The notes: generated by a model from the sequence alone, not told the origin. A stretch of 64,000 nt of DNA from Sipunculus nudus (GCA_026874595.1 CM049306.1:101879142-101943141); one strand, 5' to 3'; shown: positions 11,819 to 24,914, counted from the stretch's first letter. Numbers and translations are program-made.

Positions 11819-14072
11819 GTTAGTAGTTCTCTCACCTAACACCAGAATGCCTGACCAGTACAGACACTGCACACCATCCCCTTTGCTGCAGTCCATAAAT
11901 GCAGGAGCTAGGTTACAGATATATATTATAGATATATATCATCTCTGAAGGGGACTGAGATATTGTATAGATTAACCTTGTTGCTGTGGTTTAACTTATA
12001 GATGCAGATATACAGTGTAAAGGCATACTTTCATGCAGATGGAAAGACTTATGACAAAACCTTCATTCTCTCTTCATAGGCTTGGAAACACTTTTAAATT
12101 TTGGGGGGGGGGCAGCGAAATATATAACATCAGGCTTATACGCTTTCATGTATGAGGATAATTATTCATTTTTTAGCTCAGGTGACTGAAAATCATCTGA
12201 GCTATAGTGATCAGTCTTTGTCCGTTGTCCATCTGTCTGTCCGTTAACCATGCACAAATAGTAACCGCTGAACCTAGAAAATTCTTCCTAAACATGCAGA
12301 GAGGTCCATGAAAATTTCCATAGAAACCTGAAATTAGGTCTCTGTTACCCATATTCACCTAGTTATGGGGCTCAGAAGTACCCCACAGAATACTTTAAAA
12401 TTTGATGCAAAAGCTCCAGTATCTGAACAACTTTTGCATTGTTCACCATGATTCTGTGCATGCATATATATCATGGAGTGTTTTATCAGTTCCTGCAGAC
12501 TGGTGGCGCACCTGTTTTTTTTTTTCGAATTTTTACACATATTTCTCTCTATTTTTGAGACCTTCAAAGATGTAGTTATCTGTTAACAGGGCACAAATTG
12601 TAACCATTTGACCAAGAAAATCCTAACATGACATCCTGGGAGGTCTATGAAAAATCTCCTCGGAAACCTGATATTAGGTTGCTGTTACCCATTTCCTCCA
12701 AGCTATGGGGCACAGAAGTACCTACCAGAAAAATTTAAAATTTTATACTAAAGCTCAAGTATCTGAACAACTAATGCATTGATCACCATGATTCTATGCA
12801 GACATATTCATTATGGACTGTTTCATAAGTTCCTGCAATCTGGTGGCGCCAGCTGAATTTTTTTTTTTTATTTTAAGCATTTTCTCTCTGTTTTGGACCT
12901 TCAAAGATGCAGTCGTCCATGAACAGGGTACAAATCATAACCATTCAACCTAAAATCTTCTAACTTAAGATTCAGGGAGGTCCAAGGAAAATCTCCTTGG
13001 AAACTTAAAATTAGTTTGCTGTTACCCATATCCTTTTAGCTATAGGGCTTGTAAATACCCCTCAGTATAATTAAAAATTTGATACAAAACCTCAAGTTTC
13101 TGAACAATTAATGCATTCATCACCATGATTTTTGCATGCACATGCATTATAGATTGTTCCATCAGTTCCTGCAGACTTGTCGCACCACCTGGATTTTTTT
13201 TTTAATGTTATGCATTTTCTTTAAATTTTAATTTTTGAGACCTTCAAAGTTGTGGTTGTCCGTGAACAGGGCACAAATCATAACTGTTGCATAAATAATC
13301 TTCTAAATTGACATCCAGGGAGATCCATGAAAAATCTCCTTTGAAACCTGAACTTAGATATCTGTTACCCATATCCTTTGAGCTATGCTTCAGTTGAATT
13401 GAGATACCACCTACAAAATTTGGCATTCAGATGATAAAATTCCTTTTTTGAAGGTCTTCCTAGTCAGCTGAAATCATGACCCCTGTTTTACTTCTTTATT
13501 AAACAAAGTTTTGAACTAATGCTTAGTTTTTATATGCCAGTGTATAATGGGATATATTATGATTTAAACCGGTCGCCACGATAACTTACCACTAATTACC
13601 AGGGCTTTGATTGATTTTCACAAAACTCACCTTAACTACTTACCAATAGATTATCTTGCCTGAGTTTGATTTTAGACATAATCTGTGCATATTTAATGAT
13701 GTCTTTAGTGATGCCTTATCCAGAAATCTGATGGATCTTCATGAAACTCATAAATACTAGTATTACTCAGTTACGGTTCTCACCTGAATTTAATTTTCGG
13801 CAAAATTCACGCATATTAAATGAGGTCAGAGGTCGCAAGATATTAGTCAGATGTATCATGCACACTTTTGGTGCTCTTGTTCACTAGCTTTTATCCTTAA
13901 TCCTTAAGAACACTCACTTGTTTATATTTTCTTGAACATTGTTGAAAGTGAATTCTAAATTTGCATTCAATCGATGAATACAAATAGTCATGGCATGCAT
14001 ACTTTCGTTTGATTAGATATTCATTTACTTGTACCATAAAGATGCTGAAAGAGTTCCTTTCTATCTTTACAG
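11819..14072 (+). other. SMIM8 intron
   Basis: Intron of 2254 bp with GT at 11819-11820 and acceptor CTATCTTTACAG at 14061-14072. It joins two phase-0 exons. More than half of it is family A element A2, in the same orientation as the gene. The rest is unique AT-rich sequence. Confidence 0.85.
12174..13485 (+). mobile_element. A2: family A element in the SMIM8 intron
   Basis: It begins TAGCTCAGGTGACTGAAAATC, with a GTCCGTTGTCC tract near 12218. It then has tandem units of about 330 bp (near 12240, 12590, 12920 and 13260), each with ACAAATxGTAACC, GGTCCATGAAAATCTCC and CCTGCAGACTGGTGGCGC phrases. The 3' end near 13470-13485 is decayed (GTCAGCTGAAATCATGACCCCTG), and the hairpin palindrome is lost, so this is an older copy. 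Confidence 0.75.
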
Positions 14073-14231
14073 AACAAGGTAGTGATGGGGTTCGGTTTGA
14101 TTGCCATTACGGGATGTGTGGCATTTCTGGGTTATCTCCGTGCTACAGATGAGAACCAGAAGGAATCGTACAATGCATTGAATGAGGATGGATCATTAAG
14201 CCGAAGGACTAAAGTTTCAAAATGGGACTGA
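14073..14231 (+). CDS. SMIM8: SMIM8, C-terminal coding exon
   Basis: Second and last coding exon, 52 codons plus TGA at 14229-14231; the joined protein is 113 residues (vertebrate forms are about 97). It opens with NKVVMGFGLIAITGCV, and a hydrophobic span runs roughly from residue 64 to 83. The family motif GYLRATDENQKESYNAL follows, and the protein ends in RRTKVSKWD, matching the conserved basic C terminus ending in SKWD. The protein is inferred to sit in a membrane with a short basic tail; its function is unknown. No frameshift is seen. Confidence 0.92.
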   Translation, partial: NKVVMGFGLIAITGCVAFLGYLRATDENQKESYNALNEDGSLSRRTKVSKWD

Positions 14232-15310
14232 AAAACATTCTAGGAATGTTTAACAATTTACTATTGTGAATTAGGTAATTTTACTAATGTTGATTAAAGC
14301 AGGATTGAAGATACTTCACTGTCTGAGCATGGGAATAATATCCTGGAGCCAGAAATTGTAGATATTGCCCTGGCAAATGGACATTATTAATATCAACATC
14401 TGTTGTAACAATACTGTAGAGGGTGTATGTGCCAAACTTTGGAAACAACCAAACAAAATCAGTGGATTTACAGGTGTTGAAGACAATTTGGAAATATCTG
14501 TAATATATCGATATAAAGGCTAAACAGATAACATGGCGATCTCAAAATGATGACGGAATGATTTCTGCCATTATCTACAGACAATATACTTTTCCTGTGA
14601 CTCCGTATGCTGGTATCTGAAAGCCCCTATTCATGACATAAGCAACCATAATGACTATTAGTCATACCTGGTTTGGAGAGGTCATTTGTAATGTAATGAT
14701 ATTTATTATAATGTTTAGTCTTATATGCTCCATTATAATCCACAATGATGTGCTCTAAAATGTAATTACAAACAAGCATATGTATAGAAATTAAATAACT
14801 GTGAAAAATTGTAAATAATCAGATGCCAGACTAAAATTTAAATGTTACTGAGAGTAGATAAAAAAAAAGAAAATTGTACTGGTTTTTATTGAAAAACCAG
14901 AACTACACTCTGGTGTGACATGAAATCTATAAGATCAGTTTATTATAAGACTGGATGAAAAAATATACTTTAAATCAGTTAAACCACAGTACAGAAATAA
15001 AAATTTGCACATTCTGCAATCAAAAGCCTGCAAAATTATGCACGAAGAAGTGTCTTGAAATTTATTTCAGAAGTAAATGTCATTTCTGTACCATCAGATA
15101 ACTCTGTTGATATGGTGGCAGCCGATGATAATAGATCATCAGGTGGGAAAATGATGCTTACATTTTATAACAGTCTCATAGTGCTGTATAAGATATGTAA
15201 TGGTTATATGTCCTTGATCAGAATTGACTGATCATCATCTGATTTGTCCATTGTTCGGAATCATGTTTTATATTTATGGTTTTGAAATAAAATATGAGAG
15301 AGAAAGTTTG
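14232..15310 (+). other. SMIM8 3' UTR and downstream sequence
   Basis: There is no coding frame. AATAAA polyadenylation signals occur at 14997-15002 and 15286-15291. Either could end the transcript; the second lies just before the first SINE. Confidence 0.5.
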
Positions 15311-15311
15311 T

Positions 15312-15571
15312 CTTCCTAAATTCTTGTAGCTTTTCTTGGTTCCCCCGGGAGCATACAACCCAAGCAGCCAGAACAGGTGCTAGAGGGTTATTCATTCTAC
15401 ATTTGCCTTCCTCCCATGGCCAGTACCCATTCACTCCTGGGTCGACTGAGCACACCCTTTCGTTAAGACTTTGGGTAGGAGTCTTAGCGCAGACGGCGGT
15501 CAGATCGGGACGCAAACACACAACCTTGCAGTCACAAGACCAGTGCACTAACCATAATGCAACTACGCTTC
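15312..15571 (-). repeat. tRNA-derived SINE, copy 1
   Basis: On the minus strand the head (about 15571-15500) reads like a tRNA gene, with GCATTATGGTTAGTGCACTG followed by a degenerate B box GGTTGTGTGTTTGCGTCCC. The body contains CCCAGGAGTGAATGGGTACT. It shares most of its length with copy 2, 350 bases to the right, in the same orientation. Its A box has two mismatches, so it is probably inactive. Confidence 0.75.
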
Positions 15572-15667
15572 ACAAAGGTAAAGGTGGGGGTTTATAGTCT
15601 GATATCACCGACCATGTCAGTCTTATCCGACTTTACACTTTGCCTTCCTGGTCTTCAGGCTTGTTCA

Positions 15668-15919
15668 TTCTTGTAGATTTTCTCAGCTCCCTGGGTAGCA
15701 AACAACCTAAGCAGCCATATCACGCGCTAGAAGGTTATTCGTTCTACATTTGCCTTCCTCCCATGACCAGTACCCTTTTACTCCTGGGTCAAGAGAGCGC
15801 ACCCTTGTGATAAAGATTTTGCCTTGGAGTCTTAGCACAGACAGGAGTCAGAACGGCATGCAAACTCACAACCCTGCCGTCACAAAGTCTAGCGCCCTTA
15901 ACCATTACGCCACCATGCA
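15668..15919 (-). repeat. tRNA-derived SINE, copy 2
   Basis: The minus-strand head has the A box TGGCGTAATGG (15902-15912), which fits TRGYNNARNGG exactly, then a degenerate B box near GAGTTTGCATGCC. The body matches copy 1, including CTACATTTGCCTTCCTCCCA on the + strand. The pair may reflect independent insertion or segmental duplication. Confidence 0.75.
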
Positions 15920-15987
15920 CCACCTATTTAATATATAATCATGTATCATATCATGTATCATGAAGAAAGTAATATAATACATATTGT

Positions 15988-16121
15988 TAGTCCCCCGAAC
16001 ATAAGGAGGGAGAACAACTGAAAGGTCTGTGTCTGTCCATCCCTCGTCCTGCCCCATCACTGATGCCACACTTTCCTAGTAAAACACATGGTGGGGGACT
16101 ATTTGTGCCTCAAGACCCTTG
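15988..16121 (+). mobile_element. G: 134-bp mini Helentron-like element
   Basis: It starts TAGTCCCCCGAAC, has a GTCTGTGTCTGTCC tract, then the inverted motif GGGGGACTA (16103-16111), and ends AAGACCCTTG next to TTTG. This is the same plan as families A, B and F in very compact form, although a clear 3' hairpin is missing. No empty site is available in the window, so the boundaries rest on the shared grammar alone. Confidence 0.5.
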
Positions 16122-16893
16122 TTTGTAATGAATTATTAAAGCCCTAGTTATTAGATAATTTTCCATCCTGGGCCTTTACTTGTACTATATTCCTTGAATC
16201 AATTAATCAATGCATGCTTTAACCTAAACATGCTTGTTTTCTTGAATTTACCCTGTAAACAGCCTAGGGTCTACCTATAATATCCAAAAGCATATTCCAT
16301 TGTTTATTTCTCTCACACGAAGTACTGATTTATGATTTTGATAGCAAATAATGCATATACCAGCTTTATATTTATCCAGATGTCTTGAACTATTACATTC
16401 CCTTTTGAAATTTCTGTCTGTTTTCTTGGCAGTAGTGTTTATCTTTGTATAAACAGGCAGAGTATCCTGGACCAACTGTAAAATTAAATATTCCCTTGAT
16501 TAGCTCAGGGCTTGTCTCTCTTGAAAATTTACATCCATCACAATTTATTAAGTAAGCGTATGTCAGCTATAGCCATGGTGTGGCATCTGCCTGGTGTTTC
16601 TGTTAAATTTCAGGCTTTTCTCATTCAAGGCTTTTCTGAAAAGAGCGGCAGGACTTATTTTCAAGTAATGTTTTGCAGATGTATAGATTGGCCAAGAGTG
16701 CTGCAATAAAATAAAGTAGCACTTACCACATTTTTTTTTATAATTTTGTGTTTTATGTATCATTTTACTCTTCAGCGTGTTTTGGCCAATTTGCAATCAC
16801 TGAATTTAATAAAAAAAAAATGAAAACATATGTACATCCTTCATACTTCATCTCTGTCAACCTACAAATTTCTATATTTTCACAGATGCTTTT
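16122..16893. other. Unassigned AT-rich sequence
   Basis: I see no gene. Overlapping short open frames on both strands at 16275-16796 look like chance frames. Confidence 0.4.
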
Positions 16894-18546
16894 TAGTTCA
16901 GCTGACTATAAATCATCTGAGCTATAGTCGTGGTCTATTGTCCGTTGTCTGTCCGTCCATCTGTCCATAGATGTGGCACTTTTTGATACCATAAGACCTA
17001 GGAATCCAAAATTCTGCACAATGTTAGATGTCCCCAAGATGTCCTACCAAGCTAAAAACTGGGTCTTTGCGACTTTGTTCCTTTGAGAAATTAAGGAAAA
17101 CCTCAATTTTTTATTAAAAATCTATTTTCACACTTCAGGACTGCCTAATGTCAAAACCACTCATCTTTTTTTCCTCATATTTACCACAAATATTCCTCTA
17201 TATGGTTCCTATGTACATGCCAGAAATTAGGTTTTATATAATTAAAAAAAATTATGGGCCCAAACATATTGCACTTTGTAAACAATCAGGAAAAATATTT
17301 GGTCACTTAACACAAAATAATTTTAAAACTAGGGCCTTTTTTTCAGTAATATAACTTTAATTAATCAAAATTTAATTGTATACCAAAAATTAGATCTAAA
17401 ATAAAAATATTGGTCCTTAAATTTTGACAATGGCACGTTTTTTTCTTGTTAGTATATTTATTTTTTCACAGCCGGGATACTTGTGGATTTAATCTGTTGA
17501 ATTCTGAAATTTGAAAGTAAAAGCTTAAAAATCATTCTAATTATTGAAGTTTTTCAGATGCCCTAATGTATTTGTATTTTGTTTATCCAAGACCCCACTC
17601 TTGCTCCCCAGGGGCCTTGCTTAGGTAACCTTATTAGTGATGCAGCACTGGCAGAACACCCCTGCTGTAATAAACATACACTTATTCTCATTGGCGCCAC
17701 CCTAAACCCCCCCCCCCCTTGCCCCCCCCTTACCACCATCACCAATTATATTGCAATACATGGTTTGTTATTGTCAGCTTTATTTCTTTAAATGTAAAGC
17801 TGTTTTTGATCCAATGTGAACAACTTTTCTTGAAATATTAATTCAAGAAGTAATCCAAGAGATGCCATGTTGTTCTGATGAAGCATTTTTAAGAAATTAT
17901 ATCCTTTTAAATAATTAAACAAAATATAATTTAACCCATCAATAGACATAATTTGATTATATATGCAACATCATGGATAAATAAAGGTGCAATTTAAAAT
18001 TGTGAATTCTGGAGTGTTATTTTTATATATTTATTGCTTTGCAAATTTAAAGAATATATTTTATAGAAAAAAAATAAATCTGTGTGCATATTATGTGATG
18101 TTACCTTACTAAATTAAGTATAAATGTTGATGCAATTTATATTTGTGAATCAATTTAAATATTCAGATATATATATACTGTAAATATATAGCAACATTTA
18201 TAAACTTAAAAAAGAGGACTAAACAAGAGAAAAAATTAGGACCTAATGCAAATATTTGTTCATTATTTTCCTGTTTCAGTAGAATGGAAATTAAAGTTAT
18301 TTGCTTTGTTTTCCATCTCTCTGCCTGTTTTTATATATTAAAAAATAATTTCATTTTAATTTAAATTTATCCTTTATGTATATGCAATTTATCCTTTATG
18401 TATATGTATTATGTATATCCCCCCCCCCCCAGTCATTGAGTCCTAGTTCCTGAACATTGAGGATTGTATTTTGCAACTTCATAATCTATGGTGATGCAGT
18501 TATAACTGTCACAATCAGCTGAGCGCTGTGACCCATGGGTCCCTTG
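16894..18546 (+). mobile_element. A3: family A element
   Basis: The 5' end is TAGTTCAGCTGACTATAAATC with a GTCCGTTGTCTGTCCGTCC tract. The 3' end is ATCAGCTGAGCGCTGTGACC followed by CATGGGTCCCTTG and T's. The inverted motif pair GCTCAGCTGA/TCAGCTGAGC is 10 bp, and the hairpin GACCCATGGGTC is intact. The interior resembles A5 (for example the block around AAACCACTCATCTTTTTTTCC) but lacks the long right portion. Confidence 0.8.
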
Positions 18547-18814
18547 TTTAGAATCACCTGTATTTCTGTTCCTTTCAGTAACTCCAAACACCTTTAGGCT
18601 TTACTCAGCAAACGCTGCATGGATACCTTTTTTTTTTTTGTTTTATCAACAAAACGGAGCATACTAGGTGTTTAGGTGTTATTAGTGTTATTAGTATATT
18701 TGTAATATTACATTGAGTTTTTACAGTAATGTTAGATTTTATTGACCTGTTCTTTTCGTGTGTGGTCACTTTTGGCAACCTGTAATTCAATAAGAGTCAA
18801 CAAACTGACCACAG
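18547..18814. other. Short spacer between A3 and D2
   Basis: No gene is recognised. The sequence is unique to the eye. Confidence 0.4.
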
Positions 18815-20054
18815 GGTAATGGTGGAGTTAAGGGTTTTTTTTATTAAAGGCCTATATTACAATATTTAAAGCATATTATAAACAAAAGTAATATTCTTTA
18901 ATATAGAGGAGATGTATAGTTTTAGAAAAATAAGGCTTATATAATGAATAGTGGTCTTGTTTGAGAGTAATTGTGGCTTAAAAGTCGACTTTATTGTCTC
19001 AGATTTTTAGCTCAGCTGACTGTAAGTCATCTGAGCTATAGCGATTGCTCTTTGTCCGTCGTATGTCTGTCTTGCTGTCCGTCTGTCTGTCCTTTAACCA
19101 GTCACAAATCGTAACCGCTGGACCTAGAATCTTGTAATTTTACATTCTGAGAGGTTCATGAAAAATCTCCTTGAAAACCAGAAATTAGGTCTCTGTTACC
19201 CATATCCTTCAAGCTATGGGGCCCCAAAGTACCCCCAGAATGGTAAAAAATTTCATACAAAAACTTCAATATCTCATTAGCTACATCACTGATTGTCATG
19301 ATTTTTGGCATAAATATTGATCATGAGATTTTCCATCAGTTCCTGCAGACTGGTGGCACCACCTGTATTTTTTTATTTTTTTACAAATTGTTTTCACTTT
19401 TTTTTAGACCTTTAAAAATGTGAAAATCTGTTAACAGGGCAAAAATTGTAAAGACTGGACATAGAATCTTCCTTCTAGACACACTGAGAGATCTATAAAA
19501 AGTCTCCATGGAAACCTGAAATTAGGTCTCTGTTACCCATATCCTTTGAGCTATGGCACTCCAAAGTACAGCTCAGAATAATGGAAAATTTGATGCAAAA
19601 GCTGAAGTATCTGAAAAACTAATGCAGAGATCACCATAATTGTTTGCATGGATATTGATCATGGAGTGTTTCATCAGTTTCTGCAGACTGGTGGCACCAC
19701 CTGTATTTTTCAATTTTTTACGAATTTTTTTCTCTACTTTTGAGACCTTTAAAGATATGAACATCTGTTAACAGGGCACAAATCATAACAACTGGACCTA
19801 GAATCTTCATTCTTGACACACAGCTAGGGAGACCCATGAAAAGTGTCCATGGAAACCTGAAATTAGGTCTCTGTTACCCATATCCTTTAAGCTGTATGGC
19901 TCCAAAATAACCCCCAGAATAATGAAAAATTTGATACAAAAACTGCAGTATCTCAATAACTACAACACTGACGGTCATGATTTTTGGCATACATATTGAT
20001 CATGAGGTGTTCCATTAGTTTCTGCAGACTGGGTGTGCCACCTCTATTTTTTTT

Positions 20055-23000
20055 TAGCGAACCTGTGAGCTTATGCGATGGTGTGGCGTCGTCCGGCGTC
20101 TGTGGTCCGTCATCTGTACGTTAACCCATACTATCTCGAAAACGGCATCAGTTAGCATTACAAAATTTTATGCAAAAAATTAGTCATCTAAAAACTCTAT
20201 CGGATTTTGCTTATTTTTTGGCTATCTGCATTTTCTTAGATTTTATAGGGAAAAAGCTAAAATTAAAAAATTTCTTCTCTAAAACTGTTCAGCCAAATTG
20301 TCCAATATTTTACAGAAATATTCCCTGGAACAATCTCTCTCATGTTTGTTTGAATGGTTTAAGTTCAGTAATTTTTGGCCGAGTTACAAGAAGTTAAACT
20401 TTGTCATATCTGTCCAAAAAAGCTTACTTAAATTACAATCTCAGAAATGGCTGGAGCTATCATCACCAAATTATATGTGAATGTTTGTCACATGAGTCAT
20501 ATCTGAAATTGAGGTATTGGTGGCGCCACCTGCATCAGCCTTTTTTGTATGGGGGTCATCAGTGCCCTTATCATACTGAGGGCTACAAAAAACTTCTTCT
20601 CTGAAACCATATGGCCAAATTGTTTAATATCGCTTAGAAATGATCTTAGGGTACTGCTTTCTGAATTTTGTTCAAATGATCTCAGTTTAGTGACTTTTGG
20701 CTGAGTTATGGGAAGCTGAATTTAGTCATATGCCATGACAGCCCATTTTAGCTCAGTGGCTACAAAGATCTTCTCCTCAAAAACCACCAGGCAGAATTCT
20801 TAAATCTCACACATTAATTATCCTTAGATGTTGATAATTCAAGTTTGTTCAAATGGTTTTGGTTCAGTGATTTTTGGCCGAGTTATGGGAAGCTTAACTT
20901 AGCCATTTTTCTGTATTTTCCTATATGAGTTATAAACCTACAAAACATTTTTGACTGACACAACTGAAGCTAATTTGTTTAATATTTTACAATGACTTGA
21001 GCTAGAATCATGAAATTAAATGCAAGAAATAAGCCATCTGAGAAACTCTGCATTTTTAGATTTTATAGAGAAAAGCTAAAAAACTGTTTAAAATCTTCTT
21101 CTCCGAAACAGTCCAGCCAAATTGTTCAATATTTCACAGAAATAATCTCTTATACCATCTCTCTCAAGTTTATTCAAATGGTTAAATTTTGGTGAATTTT
21201 GGCCGAGTTACAGGTAGTTGAAATAAGTCATCTGTCCAAAAAAGGCATACTAAAATGACAATCTCAGAAACAGCCTGATCGAGCTATCATCACCAAATTT
21301 TATGCCAGTGTTGGTCACATGAGTCATATATAAAATTCAGGTATTGGTCGCGCCACTTGCATTGACCTTTTTTTGTACTGGGGTCATTGGTCTTCTGTAT
21401 ATTAACCCATAATTTCTCAGATATGGCAGGAGCTACCATCCCCAGATTTTATGCAATAATTTGTCACATATTATATGTTGTGGGATTCAGCTTATTTTTT
21501 TGTTATCTGCATTAACTTGAATTTTATAGGGAAAAGGCTGAAAAACCTTTTAGTCTTCTTCTTGTAAACAGTCCAGCCAAATTGTTCAATATTTTACAGA
21601 AATGATCCGAGAGGCAAGCTTTCTCAAGTTTGTTCAAATGGTTTGCATTTAATGAATATTAGCAGAGTTACACAAATTTGAACTTAGTTATTTGGCCAAG
21701 TAAGCATACTGACATAGTAATCTCAGAAATGACAGAACCTAGCATTACCAAGTATTGTGCAAATTGTATTGTTGGTCACATGACTCATTTTTGAAGTTGC
21801 AGTTTTCGTGGTGCCACCTACATTGACCTGTTTTTTATGGGCAAAAACGTCATAACTTTAGCCTCTTTCAGCTTATAATGTTTAAGATGAAACTGTCAAG
21901 TTGAATCGTTCAGTTTTTCAAAAGAATTATTCTAGGACATGGTTCTTTCAACCATATAAGAATAGATTGAGTTCGTTGATTTTTGGCTGAGTCGATTGTG
22001 AAAAGCTTAAGTTGGTCTAATGGCCAATTTTATGTTTATTTCAAACTGAGGACTGCAATAGTGTTCTTCTACAAAATTGTTTAGGTGGCCTTTGTTCAAG
22101 TTTACTTGAATGATTTTTGGCAGAATGATTGGACCTTTAACAATGAAAGGACTGCATCTTTTATTATTATAGATATTTTTGGTAAAAAGTTTATGAATAT
22201 GTCAGCTTGGAAAAAGCATTTTAGCCAAAGTCTTTCAGTATGTGTAAACAGATAACCAACAGGCAAAGACTGTGTCTGTATCATTAAATAGGTTGAAAAA
22301 CTGCCGACTGTTTCAGATTTTGCAACAGATCAAGAGTTCATTCAGTGCAGCCAGATATAGGTCAAGAGTTCAATCAGTGCAGCCAAGCACAAGGCATGTG
22401 ATCACCGCATGGGTGTCATGTGAACACCTCATGGGCAGCATGTGATCACCTCATGGGTAGCATGTGATCATCTCATGAATATCATGTGATCACCTCATGG
22501 GTGTCATGCCCCTCAGGGCTGCATGTGGAGCCAATCTGTGAGCTTGTGCAATGATGTGGCTACTATTTCAGATTTGGCAACAGGCCAAAGGTCAGTCTGG
22601 ATCTATTTATAGCTTTGGCAGACTGCCAACTGTATCAGATTAGGTAACCGGTCAAGAGTTCACTCAGTGCAGCCAGGTGTAGGTCAGGAGTTCACTCAAT
22701 GCAGTAGCTGCATTTTATTAATAGCACTGGCAGTTTGCCCACTGTGTCAGATTATGCATGGGTCAAGAGTTCACTCAGTGCAGCCAGGTACAGGTCAAAA
22801 GTTCACTCAGTCTAGCCAGGTGCAGGTTATGAGTTCACTCAGTGCAGTAGCCTGAGCTGGCAATTTGTCACAGTTCACTTGGGGCAATTGCCTTTCTCAC
22901 CTTAGCCTGGTCAGCCCCATGCATCAGACCCAAGGCAAGTTTGATGTAGTGGCCTGATATTTTGGCCTATGTGTCTTTGATGGCTTTCTCGTTCACAAGA

Positions 23001-23458
23001 CAGGTGTCGCCACCTGCAATGACTTTTGCACAATGTATGTGCCTCCTTATTTCTACAGAGGAATTTGAGGAATAATCAACCTGAAATTGGGCATAGTTAT
23101 ACATATCGAATAGCTTTGTCATTTACAAGACTGGTGGTGCCACCTACAATAATTTTTGCATAGTGTGTGTCCCTGCTTATTTCTCAGGAGGGGTTTGATA
23201 TATCAGTCTGAAATTGGGCATATGTATATATCTCTGATAGCTTTGTTGTATACAAGACTGGTAGTGCCAACTACAATCATTTTTGTGTTGTGTGCACCCA
23301 TGCCAAAATTTCAGCAGTGATTTTTGTGTAATTGTTTCTTATTCAAAATGTTTAGTACTTGCATTGTTCATACAAATGAAAAGTAATGGGCCAGTATTGA
23401 AGCATTATAGCTAGTGTATTTCCCAATGCACAGGTTCGCATTAGGCCTGTAGGCCTTA
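20055..23458 (+). mobile_element. B1: family B Helentron-like element nested in A4
   Basis: The 5' end is TAGCGAACCTGTGAGCTTAT, then a CGTCGTCC-type tract. The 3' end has CACAGGTTCGC (exact inverted copy of GCGAACCTGTG), the hairpin AGGCCT-GT-AGGCCT and the terminus TTA next to TT; other copies end CTTG. The A4 unit resumes cleanly after it (TTTACGCATTTTTTCTC), so both ends are well fixed. The interior has repeats of about 200-700 bp with phrases such as GGCCAAATTGTTCAATATTT and GGCCGAGTTACA, and a second 5'-like segment at 22532. Confidence 0.9.
22318..22860. repeat. Mixed tandem repeats inside B1
   Basis: Two arrays interleave. One has about five 25-bp units of CATGTGATCACCTCATGGG type (22392-22515), each carrying the palindrome GTGATCAC. 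The other repeats GAGTTCACTCAGTGCAGCCA or close variants on both sides. B4 has a shortened form at 53636-53870. Confidence 0.85.
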
Positions 23459-23815
23459 TTTAAAGTTTACGCATTTTTTCTCTTTTTTTGAGATATATAA
23501 ATACACACACAATCTTAGTCTGTTTGTTAATCTGTTTGATGCTTAGCTGAATGGGTATATACTACCATTCACATGATAAAATTTCCTTTTGCGAATCTCT
23601 TCCCAGTGAGCTGAGCGTCATGACCCATGTGTCACTTGTTATCTTCCGCCAAGACGTTATGTGTGACGTTTATGACGTCACCTAGAAAACAAGCTATATT
23701 TGAGCAATATATGTCATTATATATAAACTATATTGGTTATTAAACTATATATGCCTTATTCTTATATAAGTATACATTTCTTATTATTAATATTTTAGAA
23801 CAACACAATATTATT

Positions 23816-24914
23816 TAAAATTCATAAATCCTTCTGCTGATTCTTCTCCTATATTTTCAAATAAATTAAATAAATTGTCAAATCGTAACATGAACTGCAC
23901 ATGAACAATTGATATTAAGTGTCAAAAATGCCATTGAAAACTCTGAATAAGTGCTTTAACAAACATTAAATGGCTTTTGAGTACCGATTGACTATTGTTT
24001 CTGGGTATTCAGACATGAAACTGTGGGACGGAAGCGCAGATGAAAAATACAAGAATGACATATATTATTAATATTATTAATTATAATGAATTTGTAACAG
24101 TTATACACGCATGCACACCGGCACAGATACTGAGTTAGGCGAACACTTATTAGAAACGGGATATGACACTGCCTCTTACCAAATGTGCATAAATAACACG
24201 AGAGAAAAGTATTTTAAAGAAATATAAAAACTAAAGTTGTTCCTGAAACATGAAATGGGCCTACTTGTCGACAACAAAGATGAGAGACGCCAGATAGGAT
24301 TTACACGGAGAACACGCCGCCTGGTGTGAATTTTGGAAACTATACGATGTAAGTCATTTAGTGAAAAATACTTTAAAAAGTCCTATTTTAGAATTAATTT
24401 GTTATTAGCTGTACAGAACGGAACCGGAAAGGCGACTAATTATATAGTCTTGCTCCTTCTTAAAAATAGATTGTGAATATATATTTGACCCGGAAGGAAT
24501 TCTTTAATTGAAGATGTAGACTGGTTATTGACCAAAAATATGACAATGAGGGTTCAAGACTAGTTACCGAATCTTTGAAAAGTTGGTCTTGCATACCCAG
24601 AAAACAGCGAGACGCTGTTGGCTTAATCAGGCAGCAAATTCTTAAAATATCCATTCCGTCTGCAATACATGGTGCTAACGCGATAGGTATCTTTCTGGTT
24701 ACACTTTCAATGATTTATCATTACATTAGCATGCACACTAATTGATGTTTGTTGAGAGGAACGGTGTATGATCGAAATTTCAGGCCGACTTGGATTGTTG
24801 GCCCACGCAGAACAGTCGAGAGGTACAACTACAAGTGTCTAGCACGTCGTTCACATTATTCTACTCCTGTGAACCCGAGTCTGGCAGTGTGGCAGATTTA
24901 TAGCTGTAGCTTGC
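23816..24914. other. Unassigned sequence right of D2
   Basis: No gene is recognised. The 82-codon + frame at 24749-24997 runs into the GC-rich repeat and looks like chance. GATGTAAGTC at 24346 resembles a donor site, without a matching coding frame. Confidence 0.4.

Larger units (their letters stand above)
19008..23638 (+). mobile_element. A4: family A element carrying B1
   Basis: The 5' end is TAGCTCAGCTGACTGTAAGTC; the 3' end is GTGAGCTGAGCGTCATGACC followed by CATGTGTCACTTG and TT. D1 near 9380-9400 shows the empty site (CTCAAATTTTGATCTTC against CTCAGATTTT then ATCTTC around A4). The left part has tandem units of about 330 bp (near 19090, 19430 and 19775) with CTGCAGACTGGTGGCACCACC. At 20054 the unit is cut by B1 and continues at 23459. 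Confidence 0.85.
18815..23815. mobile_element. D2: second copy of the TIR element, right end lost, carrying A4
   Basis: The left end GGTAATGGTGGAGTTAAGGG and following 190 bases match D1; it resumes after A4 at 23639 (ATCTTCCGCCAAGACG) and matches D1 to about 23815. The right TIR is missing, so the copy is truncated there. It lacks A1 and C1 at the sites where D1 has them, giving two empty sites in the same window. Confidence 0.75.

Noticed and set aside
11461-11835. 124-codon minus-strand frame opposite the SMIM8 exon, with a hydrophobic segment
   Set aside because: It is the antisense of the SMIM8 exon; the + frame has the conserved family block, splice sites and a matching second exon.
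20170-20604. Overlapping + frames of 60-75 codons in B1
   Set aside because: Not preserved in B2, B4 or B5, where the same DNA units carry stops or frame shifts; the units evolve as DNA.
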